Source: Costus lasius (Eukaryota > Streptophyta > Magnoliopsida > Zingiberales > Costaceae). Taken from it: a DNA stretch of 64,000 nucleotides. The DNA lies in contig CM050453.2 of assembly GCA_027563935.2 (NCBI GenBank), positions 88,324,665 to 88,388,664 of the forward strand, given 5' to 3'. Positions 34,594 to 46,556 of this stretch are shown one piece after another; position 1 is the stretch's first letter, and each line of letters opens with the position of its first letter. The translations under genes and the position numbers were made by a program. The notes below the pieces were generated by a model that saw only the letters and a program-made list of their open reading frames with translations, searched no databases and had not been told where the DNA came from.

Positions 34594-34837
34594 TACTGTT
34601 ATCATAGCCCAGGTTCTATATGTTCCAAGTTGTACTTGTAGTTGTAGCGGTACTCTACAAGTCAAGTGGACTACTTTGGAGGATGCAGTTGGAGATTCTG
34701 GTAGAGCGCCAAACAACAGGACTGCAGTGATGCACGATGGACGTGTTCCTCCTGATGTGTGTTGTGGCTATGCTGCAAGCTTTGGCCGAGGTGGCCATGT
34801 GAACGTCGTGTGACAGCGCGTTCACAACCCAGCACCC

Positions 34838-34862
34838 TTTTTTTTTTTTGGGGGGGGGGGGG
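34838..34862 (+). repeat. T12-G13 homopolymer junction
   Basis: Twelve T then thirteen G, just inside the chromovirus internal region. The duplicate has eight T and fifteen G at 38670-38692. Confidence 0.95.
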
Positions 34863-35209
34863 TTGCTGTGTTGAGGAAGTTGGGAACTTCCTCTAAGAGT
34901 ATTGGAATTATATTTCCATAATACCCAGGTTCCTGCTGAGGAACAGGTACATATTTGTATCGTGTGTCTCTCTGGAGACGCGGAGCTGTGGTGGTGGACT
35001 TAGGCTGCACACAGCCTTTTGGGGTTTGATCCGACCCTTAAGCTCTCGTGAGGAGAGCTCAACTAATTGAGATCAAGGATTAGTTCCTACTCAAGGAACT
35101 TGTCGTGTGCTGCATGAGGCATCCTAACACGACTAAGGCATACTCAGTCGTACAGGACTATGTTTGGCGGTATGTCCAGGTGATGCTGGAGATGAAGGGT
35201 TGTTGGAAG

Positions 35210-35928
35210 AGTTATCCGACGAGTTACCCTCGGAGCTTCCCAAACACCTTCCCCCAGGGAGAAGGATCATCACCAGATTGAGCTTGTGAAGGGATCTACT
35301 CCTCCGTCTAAGGCTCTTTACCATATTTCTCAAATAAAGTTGGCCGAGATTCATTAGCAATTGAGAGGATGGCTAGAAGCTGGGTTCATTCGGCCTATGG
35401 TATCGCCTTATGGAGCCTTGATCCTCTTCTAAAGAAGAAGGACAGGCCGCTAAGGTTCTGGGTAGGCTACAGAACCTTGAATAAGATAACGATGAGGGAC
35501 AGTTATCTTATACCGCTTATCACTGATCAAAGAGATTGATTAGGGAAAACACTGGATTTCTATAAGCTAGACCTGTGGGCAGGTCAATAGCAAATCCGTT
35601 TTGCTGAGAGCAACAAAAAGGAAACCTATATGAGTAACCCGATATGAGTCTTTGAGTTCAAAGTGATGCCCTTTGAACTACTAAGGCCGCTTCTACGATT
35701 TGTCATGTAATGAATAAGTGTTTACCCCTTTTCTTAGATGACTACGTAGCTGTATATTTGGACAATATAGTGGTTTTCTCCTCAAGCGTTGAGGAACACC
35801 AAAGCCATCTAAGGCTAGTGTTGAGGGAAAAACCAACTCTACTTGAAGTTGGAGAAATGCTCATTTCTGGTGGATGAGATTTCTTTCTTTGGTCTTGGGA
35901 TGAACCACGGACAAGTGCACATGGACAA
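35210..35928 (+). pseudogene. Chromovirus RT fragment, copy A
   Basis: The RT start LELVKGSTPPSKALY-like, then SPYGALIL, RFWVGYRTLNK and the YxDD region LYLDNIVVFSSSVEEH (35752-35799), where the second catalytic aspartate is asparagine. Stops and frameshifts are frequent (for example at 35350 and 35640). The frame is cut at the duplication breakpoint 35928 before RNase H. Confidence 0.8.
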
Positions 35929-36164
35929 AGAATATCTACCCACAATTGAAAGGAATATCTCTCTTTGCTCTAGTGCTAGTACTGAGAAGCGAAGACATTT
36001 TTCTACTCATCTCACATATAGAAGATGGTCACAGCTAAAGACGGTGATGAATTGGGTTTCTCTAAGAAAGTCAAACTATATTTATCCATGTGTAATTATG
36101 CCCATCTATTTATATGTAAGTGGGATATGAAACCCTAGGGTTTAACAGATGGTAGCAACAGTTA

Positions 36165-36488
36165 CCCTTTGTTTTCTTAAAAAGAAGAAAAACTGTAAGG
36201 AATGAAAAACTGCAAGGAAAGAAAATTTCAGAGAAAGAAAAAAAATCCATATTTGTTTCCTTGGAAGTAAGGAAAAGAAGAAAGAAAATTAATTTCGAAG
36301 GTCGAGAGAAGTGGTGTTGTGTTTTCTCTAACTTTTCCATCAGATTCGAGCGGAAAAGTTTCGGAGGAAAAGTTACAAAATCTTCCAGCCACTTTTCCAC
36401 TCAAATTTTTCCTTCCGCCCAAGGAAACAATGAAAATTTTATTTTTGTTTTCTTTCCCTCTAGTATTTCTCCCCAAGTAAACAGACCC
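36165..36488. mobile_element. Tourist-like MITE, copy B (324 bp)
   Basis: Flanked by TTA at 36162-36164 and 36489-36491. Ends CCCTTTGTTTTCTT and (reverse) GGGTCTGTTTACTTGG. Same length and position relative to the LTR as copy A, so it was duplicated with the segment and not inserted twice. Confidence 0.75.
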
Positions 36489-36732
36489 TTAAAGTCATGG
36501 AGACATGTGATACACTTATAATTTTAATTAAGCTCTTTAATTTAAATTATGTAAAAAATAAAATGCAACATTTGTAATCAATATAAGGGTCTTTTGCCGC
36601 TTTAGTAATTACTATGACCAACATGCCATTTTGACAACTTTTAGATTCTGTTGGTTCTTATAACACTAGTAATAATGTTATAATCAGATTATAATGTTAC
36701 AATTAATGAGTGATATTTAACAACTATCTAAG

Positions 36733-38389
36733 TGTTAGGCCCAAGATTTGGGGCCTGATTTGGATTAGTCAACCAGGCTATTGACTGAGTCCAAATAAGC
36801 CCAAATCAACTTAGGGCTTCATCTGTTCGAGAGCAGCGAACGCGTTCAGCGGAGCCACGTTCGTTGACGTCGGTGCCTGCAGGAGTCTTCAACCGCGTGG
36901 TGGACAACAGCTGGCGTTGACGTCGGCCGGCGAGACGTCAGTCGCGTGGCCGCAAGCAGGCTGGCGACGACGGGCAGTGAGCATTCATCTTCCAGGAAGC
37001 ACGCGCGGGCGTGCAAGGTAGGCTGGGAGGCAGAACAGCAGCGGGGAGAGGAGGATGAGAGTTCTAGGGCCAGACGAGTGAGCCGGATGGCACTTGGCGA
37101 TGCCGGTGACGTCAGCCTGTGATGTGACGGCTGCGAGGCGTGAATAGGTCCAACAAGATGGGTGAACAACTTTGTCCGTTTGGGAAGCTGGGCAAGCGGC
37201 TTCAAGCATTGAGGCGCGCAGCTGGCGGATCTCTGGCTTCGCGTGGACGCTAGGGAGAGAGAAGCTAATCGGCGGACTCTCGACGCGCATGCATGATGTG
37301 CCGGTGACACAACCTTGGGGCGAACCGGTGGACGCATAGGTATACGCGGCTGCCAAAGGTTGTGCAACGGGGAACACAGGTGCGGGGAAGAGAGAGGTAG
37401 GCAACGCCTCCTCCCCTGGCTGCCGACCCGACCAACAAAGAACGAGGAGGCGCTCGCTCGTTTCTACACCCCCTCTTCTCATCTACCCTCCTGTTCTCAT
37501 TTTTCGGCGATTGGCAGCAATTGTCCGGTGACCTCCGGCGGACTTCGCGCGATGAAGTCCTATAAACTCTGAGGGTTTAGAGCATCAAAAGGTCTGCCCT
37601 TTGCTCCGGCGATCGGCGGTGATCGTCGGTGGACTCCGACGTTCGGTGGTGTGGTGCGGGCGGTTCGGCGTCAATGAGTCCACCCCGTTTCCCTTCTACG
37701 GCTCGGCATAGCTGTATCAACTGTTCGAATGGACTTCAGTGATCGGTAGCGATTCCCGACGAACATCGTTCGACGACCAGTGGTGTGTGGCGGGCGGTTC
37801 GGCGTCGAGGAGTTCAAATCAGTTTGCCAGATGGTCCGTTGTGTAGTGGTGGAGCCAGTGGGTTCGAGTCCTGCCGAGAGGTATTCTTTTTCTCCCAGCT
37901 CCTTATTTTCAGTCATTTACCTTTCTGCTGTTTATTCAGTTTTCCAGCGTCGCCATGCTTTTCGGCGACGCCTTGTTCCTTTGCTGTGATGTGTGCACAT
38001 TCCGCGTTTAACACCGTGTTTAGGCGCGTGCAGTCCCTCGCTGCTACAGCGTTCTCCCCTACTCGTCAAGGCGAGGCGACTTCTCTCCTCTAAACGGCGC
38101 ATGCGATCCTGTCGCCTATTTATGTTTGCTGTGTTATCCCTGTGTTGACTTTATGTTGACTTTGTATTCCATCGCCTGCGTGCGACTAGTCCCTCCTCGA
38201 CACCCTGCGTGGTGTTCGCTGTTCAAGCATGTGCGCCACCATCTACGTACGATGTTGGCTGTTTGTTGGGTTAGGCTGAGATGTGAGTGGTCACTTTTGC
38301 CCCCTGTGTGGGACAATTTTTCTCTCGGAGCCCTGTGTGGCTCTGCTTATTTTAGAAAAAAAAATTTAGTAATAATTTTGGGCGTGACA
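36733..38389 (+). mobile_element. Chromovirus 5' LTR, copy B (1657 bp)
   Basis: It begins TGTTAGGCCCAAGATTTGG and ends ...GGGCGTGACA. It is followed by the primer site TGGTATCATAGGCCAGG (38393-38409), close to the initiator-methionine type. TATA box TATAAACT at 37561. A tRNA-like T-arm GTGGGTTCGAGTCCTGC lies at 37859-37875 with a D-arm-like GTGTAGTGGTGGAGCC before it. Confidence 0.88.
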
Positions 38390-39059
38390 GACTGGTATCA
38401 TAGGCCAGGTTCTGTACGTTCCAAGTTGTACTTGTAGTTGTAGCGGTACTCTACAAGTCAAGTGGACCATTCAGTGAACATGGGGCACACCAGCAGCAAG
38501 CACTACTTTGTAGGATGCAGTTGGAGATTCTGGTAGAACGCCAGACAACAGGACTGCAGTGATGCACAATGGAGGTACTCCTCCTGATGTGTGTCGCGGC
38601 TATGCTGCAAGCTTTGGCCGAGGTGGCCATGTGACTGCCGTGCGACGACGCATTCACAACCCAGCACCCTTTTTTTTGGGGGGGGGGGGGGGTTGCTGTG
38701 TTGAGGAAGTTGGGAACTTCCTCTGAGAGTATTGGAATTATATTTCCATAATACCCAGGTTCCTACTGAGGAGCAGGTACATATTTGTATCGCGTGTCTC
38801 TCTAGAGACGCGGAGCTGTGGTGGTGGACTTAGGCCGCACACAGCCTTTTGGGTTTGATCCGACCCTTAAGCTCTCATGAGGAGAGCTCAACTAATTGAG
38901 ATCAAGGATTAGTTCCTACTCAGGGAACTTGTCATGGGATGCGTGACGCATCCTAACACGACTAAGGCATACTCGGTCGTATGGGACTATGTTCGGCAGT
39001 ATGTCCAGGTGATGCTGGAGATGAAGGGTTGTTGGAAGAGTTATCCTACGAGTTACCCT
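38390..39059 (+). other. Chromovirus leader and decayed gag region
   Basis: After the primer site there is no recognisable Gag zinc knuckle or protease. A T/G homopolymer is at 38670-38692. From about 38930 short words match the stretch before RT. Gag and protease are largely deleted. Confidence 0.6.
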
Positions 39060-41830
39060 CGGAGTTTCCCGAACACCTTCCCCTAGGGAGAAGGATCATC
39101 ACCAGATTGAGCTTGTGAAGGGATCTACTCCTCCGTCTAAGACTCTTTACCGTATTTCTCAAATAAAGTTGACCAAGCTTCGTTAGCAATTGAGAGGATT
39201 GCTAGAAGCCGGGTTCATTCGGCCTGTAGTATCGCCTTATGGAGCCTTGATCCTGTTCTAAAAGAAGAAGGATAGGCCGCTAAGGTTCTGGGTAGGCTAC
39301 AGAACCTTGAATAAGATAACGGTGAGGGACTATTATCTTATACCGCTTATCCTTGATCTAAGAGATCGACTAGGGAAAGCACTGGATTTCTCTAAGCTAG
39401 ACCTGAGGGCAGGTCAATGGCAAATTCGTTTTGCTGAGAGCAACGAAAAGGAAACCTATATGGGTAACCCGATATGAGTCCTTGAGTTCAAAGTGATGCC
39501 CTTTGAACTACTAAGGCCCCTTCTACGGTTCGTCATCTAATGAATAAGTGTTTACCCCTTTTCTTAGATGACTACGTAGTTGTATATTTGGACAATATAG
39601 TGGTTTTCTCCTCAAGCGTTGAGGAACATCAAAGCCATCTAAGGCTAGTGTTGTGGGAAAAACCAACTCTACTTGAAGTTGGAGAAATGCTCATTTGTGG
39701 TGGATGAGATTTCTTTCTTTGGTCTTGGGATGGACCACGGACAAGTGCACATGGACAAGACAAATGTCCAAGCGATTGTGAAATGGGGCGCCCCCTCAAA
39801 TTAAACCGAGTATGGTGTTTCTCGGTGGGGTGAACTTCTATCGAAGGTTCATCAAAGGCTGTTCGAGGAAAGCCTTACCCTCAGTAATCTGCTGAAAAGG
39901 GGACTCAAAATGAGAGTATCTTGATCAGTATCAGTCGACCTTCTGGGAGTTGAAGGTGCGTATTACCTGCAAACCGATCCTGAAGTTGTATAACTTCAGT
40001 ATGCCTTTCGAGTTTCACACCGTTGCTTCGGATGAAGCTATCGGTGGTATACTTTTATAGTATGGGCACTCTTTAGCTTTTGAAAGTTGAAAGCTAACAA
40101 GACTGAGCGATGATATTTTGCCATAAGAAGGAAAAGGTGGCGGAAGTCCACTATCTCCGGACGCGGAGAACCTTCTCGAGGCACTGAAGACCGACAATGT
40201 TACACCACATAAAGAAGTTGTCCGCAAGATAGACACGTTGGTCCGAATTCATGGGTGAATTCCAGTTTTATGGGGAACATAAATCGGGTAAAAACCAACA
40301 TGTTCCCGGATGAGCTCAGTAAATTTAATGCCCTTATGTGTTGTACCCTGTCTAGAACTAAAGGGGATTTGCTAGGCAGAATAAAAGCAGCCTCAGCTTT
40401 TGATAGTGGGATCAAAAGCTAAGTTCAGTAGGTTAGGTCGGACATGATCTGACATTTCTAACTGGGTCCAGATGATATATCATAGCCAGAGGCAATAGGC
40501 CACTAGTCCCATCGATGGGCGGACTGCGCCAGGAGCTACTGATGGAGCTCCATGATAGATTTTGGGCAAGACATCCAGGACAAAAGGAGATAGTTGTCCT
40601 GTCAGCACAACTATGCTATTGGCCCAATATGTGCACAAACATGGGGATGTATGTCCGCGCTTATCGAAATTGCTAGGAAGGTAAGATTGATCGATGACTA
40701 GAGGCAGGGTTGTTACAATCACTGCATGTTCCCGAGACGTCCTGGACAAGGGTGTCCAAGGACTTTATTGGTGGGTTTCCTATGTTTGACGAGGAGAGCT
40801 CGGTGCTGGTGGCAGTTGATAGATTCTCTATGGTTGGAATCTTTATCCCAACACCTAAGCAGTGTATAGCAAGGGTTGCTATAGACCTATTATTCCAAAA
40901 TGTGGTGAAACATTTTTGGCATCCCAATGGACATCGTGAGCGATAGAGATGCCCGGTGTTTCTGGACACATTTGAACCACGTCGTTCAATACGCATTGGC
41001 CCAAGTTAAGTTTTTCCTCAGCCAATCATCCTCAAGCAGATAGGTAAACTGAGCGGGTGGATGCTCTTGTGGAAAATCTCCTCCGTCACTTTGTGACCGC
41101 CAGTCAGGATGACTGGGTGAAGTGGATCGATTTGGCATGGAATGCCCAAGACTTGCAAAGTTTAGCATCCACAGGTCCCACTTCATATGGGCTTTGAGCT
41201 AGTGTTAGGGAGTTAGCCCCTAACCTCCGTTGACTTGGTGCGAAGGGATTCCGAGGGGGAGTGCTCTATGACTCAACGGAAAGCTCCGGAACGATTTGAT
41301 TCACTCCGAGAGGCTAGAAATTGCAAGGAGTTGGCTGCACAACGGATGCAAAGGTATGCAAACCATCGATGTCAAGACGAAGAATTAGTAGTGGGCGACT
41401 TAGTTCTTCTCCGACTTACCCCATAGATCTTGGTGAGAGAGGCTCATCGAGGTCATATCTGTATGTATGATGGTCCATTTGACGCCTTGAGTCGAGTGGG
41501 CTCAGTATCATACCAATTGAAACTCCAATAGAGAATGTAGGTGCACCCTACAATCCATGTGAGCTTGAGGAAGTTTCACTAGGATTCAGACAATTCTTCT
41601 CTGTCATTGTCTTACTATGCCTCCCCGATGATGCGAACAGAGTTCTACCAAAGGATGGGTGACATTTTAGCTCACCGAGTGTTGGGCAAAGTAAGAGGAA
41701 CCAATGTATGGAGTTTCTCATCCGATGGGATGGATTCCCCATAGAGGAAGCAACCTAGCATAGGGCTTCCGAACTTTGGCAGTTCGAGGGTGAGCTCAGA
41801 GGCTACCACGAGTCGCCGAGGACGGTGACC
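39060..41830 (+). pseudogene. Chromovirus pol (RT, RNase H, integrase, chromodomain), decayed
   Basis: RT from about 39060: HQIELVKGSTPPSKTLYRIS, AGFIRPVVSPYGALIL, RPLRFWVGYRTLNKITVRDYYLIPLI (read in parts), LDFSKLDLRAGQWQIRFAE, VYLDNIVVFSSSVEEH with YLDN replacing YxDD. RNase H about 39900-40250 is strongly decayed. Integrase about 40420-41430: RGNRPLVPSMGGLRQELL, TSWTRVSKDFIGGFPMF, VAVDRFSMVGIFIP, VSDRDAR and ERVDALVENLLRHFVTA. The 3' end (41690-41800) reads MEFLIRWDGFPIEEAT...RASELWQFEGEL, a chromodomain, after one frameshift. The terminal purine tract GGTGGGGGAGG abuts the 3' LTR. The chromodomain places it among chromoviruses (Tekay/Reina-like). Dozens of stops; dead copy. Confidence 0.85.
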
Positions 41831-41848
41831 ACCTCAGGTGGGGGAGGA

Positions 41849-43266
41849 TGTTAGGCCCAAGATTTCGGGCCTGATTTGGACTAGTCAACTAGGATGTTGA
41901 CTGAGTCCAAATCAGCGCAAATCAACTTAGGGCTTCATCTTTTCGAGAGCAGTGAATGCGTTCGGTGGAGCTGCATTCGCTGATGTCGGCGCCTGTAGGA
42001 GTCTTCAGCCGCGTGGTGGATAGCAGCTGGCGACGACGTCGGCTGGCGAGAAGTCAGCAGTGTCACACAAGTGGGCTAGCGGGGACAGGAGGTGAGCGTT
42101 CGTCCTCCGGGAAGCACGCGCAGGCGTGCAGGGCAGGCTAGGAGGTGGAACAACTGCGAGGAGAGGAGGATGCGAGTTCTGGGGCCAGACGAGTGAGGCG
42201 GATGACACTCAGCGACGCCGACGATGTCGGCCTGTGAGGCGAAGACCGCGAGGCGCAAATAGGTCCGGTAGGATGGGCGAACGGCTTTGTCCGTTCGGGA
42301 AGCTAGGCACGCAGCTTCAAGCGTTGAGGCACGCAGTTGGCGGATCTCCGTGGACGCTCAGGAGAGAGAAGCTGATCGGTGGACTCTTGACATGCATGAG
42401 TGATGAGATGGCGATGCAGCCTTGGGGCGAACTGGTGGACGCATAGGTATACGCAATTGCCAAAGGTTGGGCAGCGGGGAACTCAGGCGTGGAGAAGAGA
42501 GAGGTAGGCGACGCCTCCTCCCCTGGTTGCCAACTCGACCAGCGAAGAACGAGGAGGCACTCGCTCATTTCTACACCCCTCTTCTCATCTACCGTCCTGT
42601 TCTCATTTTCCGACGATCTACGGTGATCGTCCGGTGACCTCCAGCGGACTTCGCGCGACAAAGTCCGATAAGCTTTGAGGGATTAGAGCGCCAAAAGGTC
42701 CACCCCTCTGCTCCGGCAATCGACGATGATCGTCGGTGGACTCCGACGTCCGGTGGTGTGGTGCGGGCGGTTTGGAGTTGATGAGTCCACCCCATTTCCC
42801 TTCTACGGCTCGGCATAGCTGTATCAACTGCTCGGACGGACTCTGGTTATCCGCGGCGATTCCCGGCGAACTTCGTTCGACGACTGGTGGTGTGTGGCGG
42901 GCGGTTCGGCGTCGAGGAGTTCAAATAAGTTTGCTAGATGGTCCGTTGTGTAGTGGTGGGTTCGAGTCCTGCCGAGAGGTATTCTTTTTCTCCCGGCTCC
43001 TTACTTTCAGTCATTTACCTTTCTTCTATTTATTCAGTTTTTCGGCGTCGCCACGCTTTTCGGTGATGCCTTGTTCCGTTGCTGTGATGTGTGCGCATTC
43101 TGCGTTTGACCCTGCGTTTAGGCGCATGCAATCCCTCGCTGCTCCAGCGTTCTCCCCTGCTCGTCCGAGCGAAGCGGCTTCTCTCCTCTTCTCAGCGCGT
43201 GCGACCCCGCATTTATGTTGACTTTGTATTCCGTCGCCTGCGTGCAACTAGCCCCTCCTCGACACC
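41849..43266 (+). mobile_element. Chromovirus 3' LTR, 3' truncated (about 1418 bp)
   Basis: It starts TGTTAGGCCCAAGATTTCG right after the purine tract. It follows the other two LTRs until CCTCCTCGACACC (43254-43266), then diverges, so the last ~250 bp are missing. It has the same T-arm-like GTGGGTTCGAGTCCTGC at 42956-42972, but with six bases lost before it. Confidence 0.85.
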
Positions 43267-44521
43267 TTACCTTATTACCGACGACATGCAAACTCTATTC
43301 CTGTCTTCCCTTTTTTTTATTTCTCTTTTCATCTCAACTTTTTTTTTCTTTCATCATTGCTGAGACTTTTTTTTTCCTTAAGATTTTTTTAGAGATTTTT
43401 CCATTTTCTTCGTTCATCCCTTCTCATCATCATCTTCCTTTTGCGACCGGCATTGCTTAGGCCTCTTCTCTCTAGCTGAAACCCTAATGGAGTGACACAT
43501 AAACATAATTTTTTGTTTATCTCAGTGACCTTCTCTGTCAAATAGTTTATCTTAAACGTAATTTTCCTTCTCTGACAATGGAAACATTTGTTTAATCGAA
43601 ATTTTTTTCTCTGTGAAAAATAGTTTTTTTGATAATGGGAGTTTTCCCAGGCAGCTCGGAAAACTAAAAGAAGGTACAGAGAAACGTGGCATCCGGTTTT
43701 GAAAAGAAAGTTGATGAGAAAAAACCCCTCACCGCAATTTAGTCAAGAAATTTAATTTTGCCCAACGTTTGTAGCAACTCATTGTGGCCAAATTCTTTCA
43801 ACCCAATTTGGTCAAATTTTCAATTTTGACTAAAATTTTGCAACAATTGGTCATGATTAGCAATTCATCATGGCCAAATTTTACAACACTACTCTATTGC
43901 ATTGGTTTTATTAAATCAAGGTCAATGTTTCTAAATTTGCCTAATTATTTAATTATGACAAAACACTTTAATTTTCAATCAAACTTATTCATATTATCTA
44001 AAATTGCACACATCTAGTCTCTACATTTTGAATTTAATTCAAAAAATTATTTTTTTTTAATTTTGATTCAGAATATTGTTACCTCATACAAAAATTATGC
44101 AAATGAAATCTAATTTTGTCTTATCAAAATTATATTATCATAGACAACATCTCTTTTTCTCTTTTTTTTTTACCTTCACCATAATACTTTGTAAGAGGGA
44201 AGACGAGTATTGGTGAGACATAAATGTATATCCAAAATATTCTTAATCTAAAATCAACCAAACATGTGTACAAAAAGTTCTATTCTAAGTGTGAGAAACT
44301 AATCCATTCTTCCCTCCATTATTGTTGCCTTTGCCTTTTCTTCCTCATTTTATCATTGATAGTATTCACCCAATAGCCATAAGTCTTAGCATGCCATGCA
44401 CTACCCTTCAAGCTTCTATTGCCACTATATTGCTTAAGCTCGATGTTCTACATGATAATTACTTTGGTAAGTAATCAATGAATTTGCACCTCTGAAGATC
44501 ACAACTTTCCACTGCCAATTA
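43267..44521. other. AT-rich intergenic DNA, no gene seen
   Basis: A pyrimidine-rich stretch (43290-43450) with AAACCCTAATGG near 43479, then AT-rich sequence with repeated TTTGGTCAAATTTT-like words around 43780-43890. No open frame resembles a known protein, and no element ends are clear. Confidence 0.5.
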
Positions 44522-44854
44522 TGGCCCCGTTTGGCCCTGCTGGAACTTTTAGCTTTTCCTGGTTCAGAAAGTTTTGCTGGGAAAAGTTAGAGGCTGTTTG
44601 GATACACAACTTTTGATTTTAGTCCTGTTTGTACTGTGGTGTGATGCTAAGCAGAAATATTTTTAAAAAAATTTACAAAAATTTCTCTTATGCTTTCTAC
44701 ACGAGGATCATGTATATAATATTATAAAAAATTATACCAAAGTCACCATTATAATTGTCCCAACTAGTTCATATAAATAAACATTATAATAAACATCACA
44801 TACAAAATAGTTACATATTGTCACTACTGTCATACATATTAAAAAGTATTTTGA

Positions 44855-46236
44855 CTACATATTTGATGTCATTAAACTCAAAGCAATTTGATTACGTTGC
44901 ATATCTATTGAAGTAGTTGGTACTTCAACTTCAGTAGGTTCCTCATTTTCTTCTAAATCATCTTCTGAAGTGAAATCAACATTAGCATCAACTTCTTGAA
45001 AAATCACATTAGATCTTGTTGTTTCCCTAATATAATTATGTAGTGCCATTGATGCAACTACAATCTTCACTTGTGTTTCATATGGAAACGATGGCATATC
45101 CCGTAATATATTTCATCTTTTCTTCCACACTCCAAAACTTCTTTCAATTCAACTTCTAAGAGATGATGTGCTTTATTGAATACTTCTTTAAGGCCTTGTG
45201 GTGGATGACCTTGTTGATACTCTTGGAGATGACACCTCACTCCTCTATATGAGCCAAGATACCCGCTCATTTGTGAGTATCCAGCATCAACTAAATAATA
45301 TTTTCCTATAATTTTCACATAGAATTATAAGTAAGAATTAGAATAATTTGATTGTAAATTCAATAATAGAATAACATACCTGAATGAGGTGTTGGAAAGT
45401 TTAACTGGAGGGCTTTTGATAGAACAGGTGCATCATGTGCAGAACCCTCATATCCAGCTAGTACATATGTAAACCTCATATCAAATGAACAAACAGCTAA
45501 GATGTTTTGGGTTGGTCGACCCTTTCTACCTATAAATCGCAATTGATCATGAAGTGGAACAACTGCATCCACATGTGTACCATCAATAGCTCCAATGCAA
45601 TCCTATAGTAATATAAAGATGTATCTAGTATCCACCACAATTGGATTAGAATGATGCAATTCATTTAATTATAACATCTTATAAATTACCATAACATACC
45701 TTAAAATGAGGCATATAATGATCATCACATAATATTTGTTGTGGAATCTCTTGAAATTCTCTATCGGTTGGCTCTATCAAAACTTTGGCAAACTTGTATA
45801 CTAATTTCAATACCTCGTTAAAGATCCTACTTATAGTTTCTCCTGAATGCTGAAATCTTTCTTGCGTTTGCCTATTTGACGAACCTTGTGCTAATATATA
45901 AACAAAAATACCAACCTTCTCAAAAGTTGATATATTTCTTGAGGGCTTTAGTTCATATGTATCCTGTAAGGTATGACATAGGGCTAAAAAATCAGTTTGC
46001 TCCATCCTCATCATTCTTCTGCACCTTTCAGGATGCCCTTCTAAAATTTCCCTCATCCATATTGTGCCTATATGATTAGATATCATACAAGGTGATTTTT
46101 CTATATATTTTGAATAATACTCGTCGATCAAATTAATTGTACATTGAGCTGTTTTCCAGAAATCATCTCCTGTATCTTCAATATACTTCATTCCATCAAT
46201 TTCCCTATCTTCATTGTCACTATGATCATGTTCCAT
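44855..46236 (-). pseudogene. PIF/Harbinger-like transposase, three exons
   Basis: Exon 1 (46236-45700): N-terminal helix-turn-helix-like domain with HPERCRRMMRMEQTDFLALC, FVYILAQGSSNRQTQERFQHSGETISR (read in parts) and YMPHFK. Intron 45699-45603 (GTATGT...CTATAG). Exon 2 (45602-45380): DCIGAIDGTHVDAVVP with the first catalytic aspartate, then GRKGRPTQN, CSFDMRFTYVLAGYEGSAHD. Intron 45379-45306 (GTATGT...TTATAG). Exon 3 (45305-44855): YYLVDAGYSQMSGYLGSYRG with the second aspartate, a frameshift near 45160, then IERSFGVWKKR with the catalytic glutamate, interrupted by two TGA codons, and MPSFPYETQVKIVVASMALHNYIR. The acidic tail ends at 44855. The exon joins restore frame exactly. Order and motifs fit the DDE_Tnp_4 family. 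Non-functional because of exon 3. Confidence 0.9.
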
Positions 46237-46556
46237 ATCTAAGAAACATAAATACAACATTATCAATATCCATATCTAAGAAACAAACATACAACATTAT
46301 GAGTAGTTGATTAACACAAATGCAAAAGTATATCAATATCTATATCTAAGAAACATGCATAAACAAAACATCACATTTAGCACATTTTAAAACAACGATA
46401 TATATTATAAAGGTAATCACAAATGTCACCATACTAAACAACTTCATGAAATCTAACAACACATCATAACAAGTGTTCAGAAATCCCACCATACAAAAAA
46501 ACAGTTCCATAAAACAAGTTAATACATATTTAAAAGTCCTTCAATGGCCAAGTCCT

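Larger units (their letters stand above)
32166..35928 (+). repeat. Tandem segmental duplication, copy A (3.76 kb)
   Basis: From CTAGTACTGAGAAGC to ATGGACAA this matches 35976-39758 throughout with scattered substitutions and small indels. It includes ~190 bp of flank, a MITE, more flank, a chromovirus LTR and the first ~1.3 kb of its internal region, and ends inside RT. A 47-bp filler (35929-35975) containing ATATCT words separates the copies. The LTR ending at 32165 directly precedes it. Confidence 0.88.
35976..39758 (+). repeat. Tandem segmental duplication, copy B (3.78 kb)
   Basis: Partner of 32166-35928. Here the chromovirus internal region continues past the breakpoint (39759 onwards) into the rest of pol, so B holds the original context on the right. 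The left border reads ...CTCTAGTGCTAGTACTGAG and lacks the LTR that ends at 32165 in copy A. Confidence 0.88.

Noticed and set aside
33005..34716. Several GC-rich frames of 60-155 codons on both strands
   Set aside because: They lie in the chromovirus LTR, and the three LTR copies carry different stops and indels, so no protein is conserved. Same for 36846-38437 and 41956-43247.
32927..38389. LTRs A and B as the 5' and 3' LTRs of one element
   Set aside because: Both are followed by a primer site and the same internal start, and both are preceded by the same MITE-bearing flank, so they are duplicated 5' LTRs.
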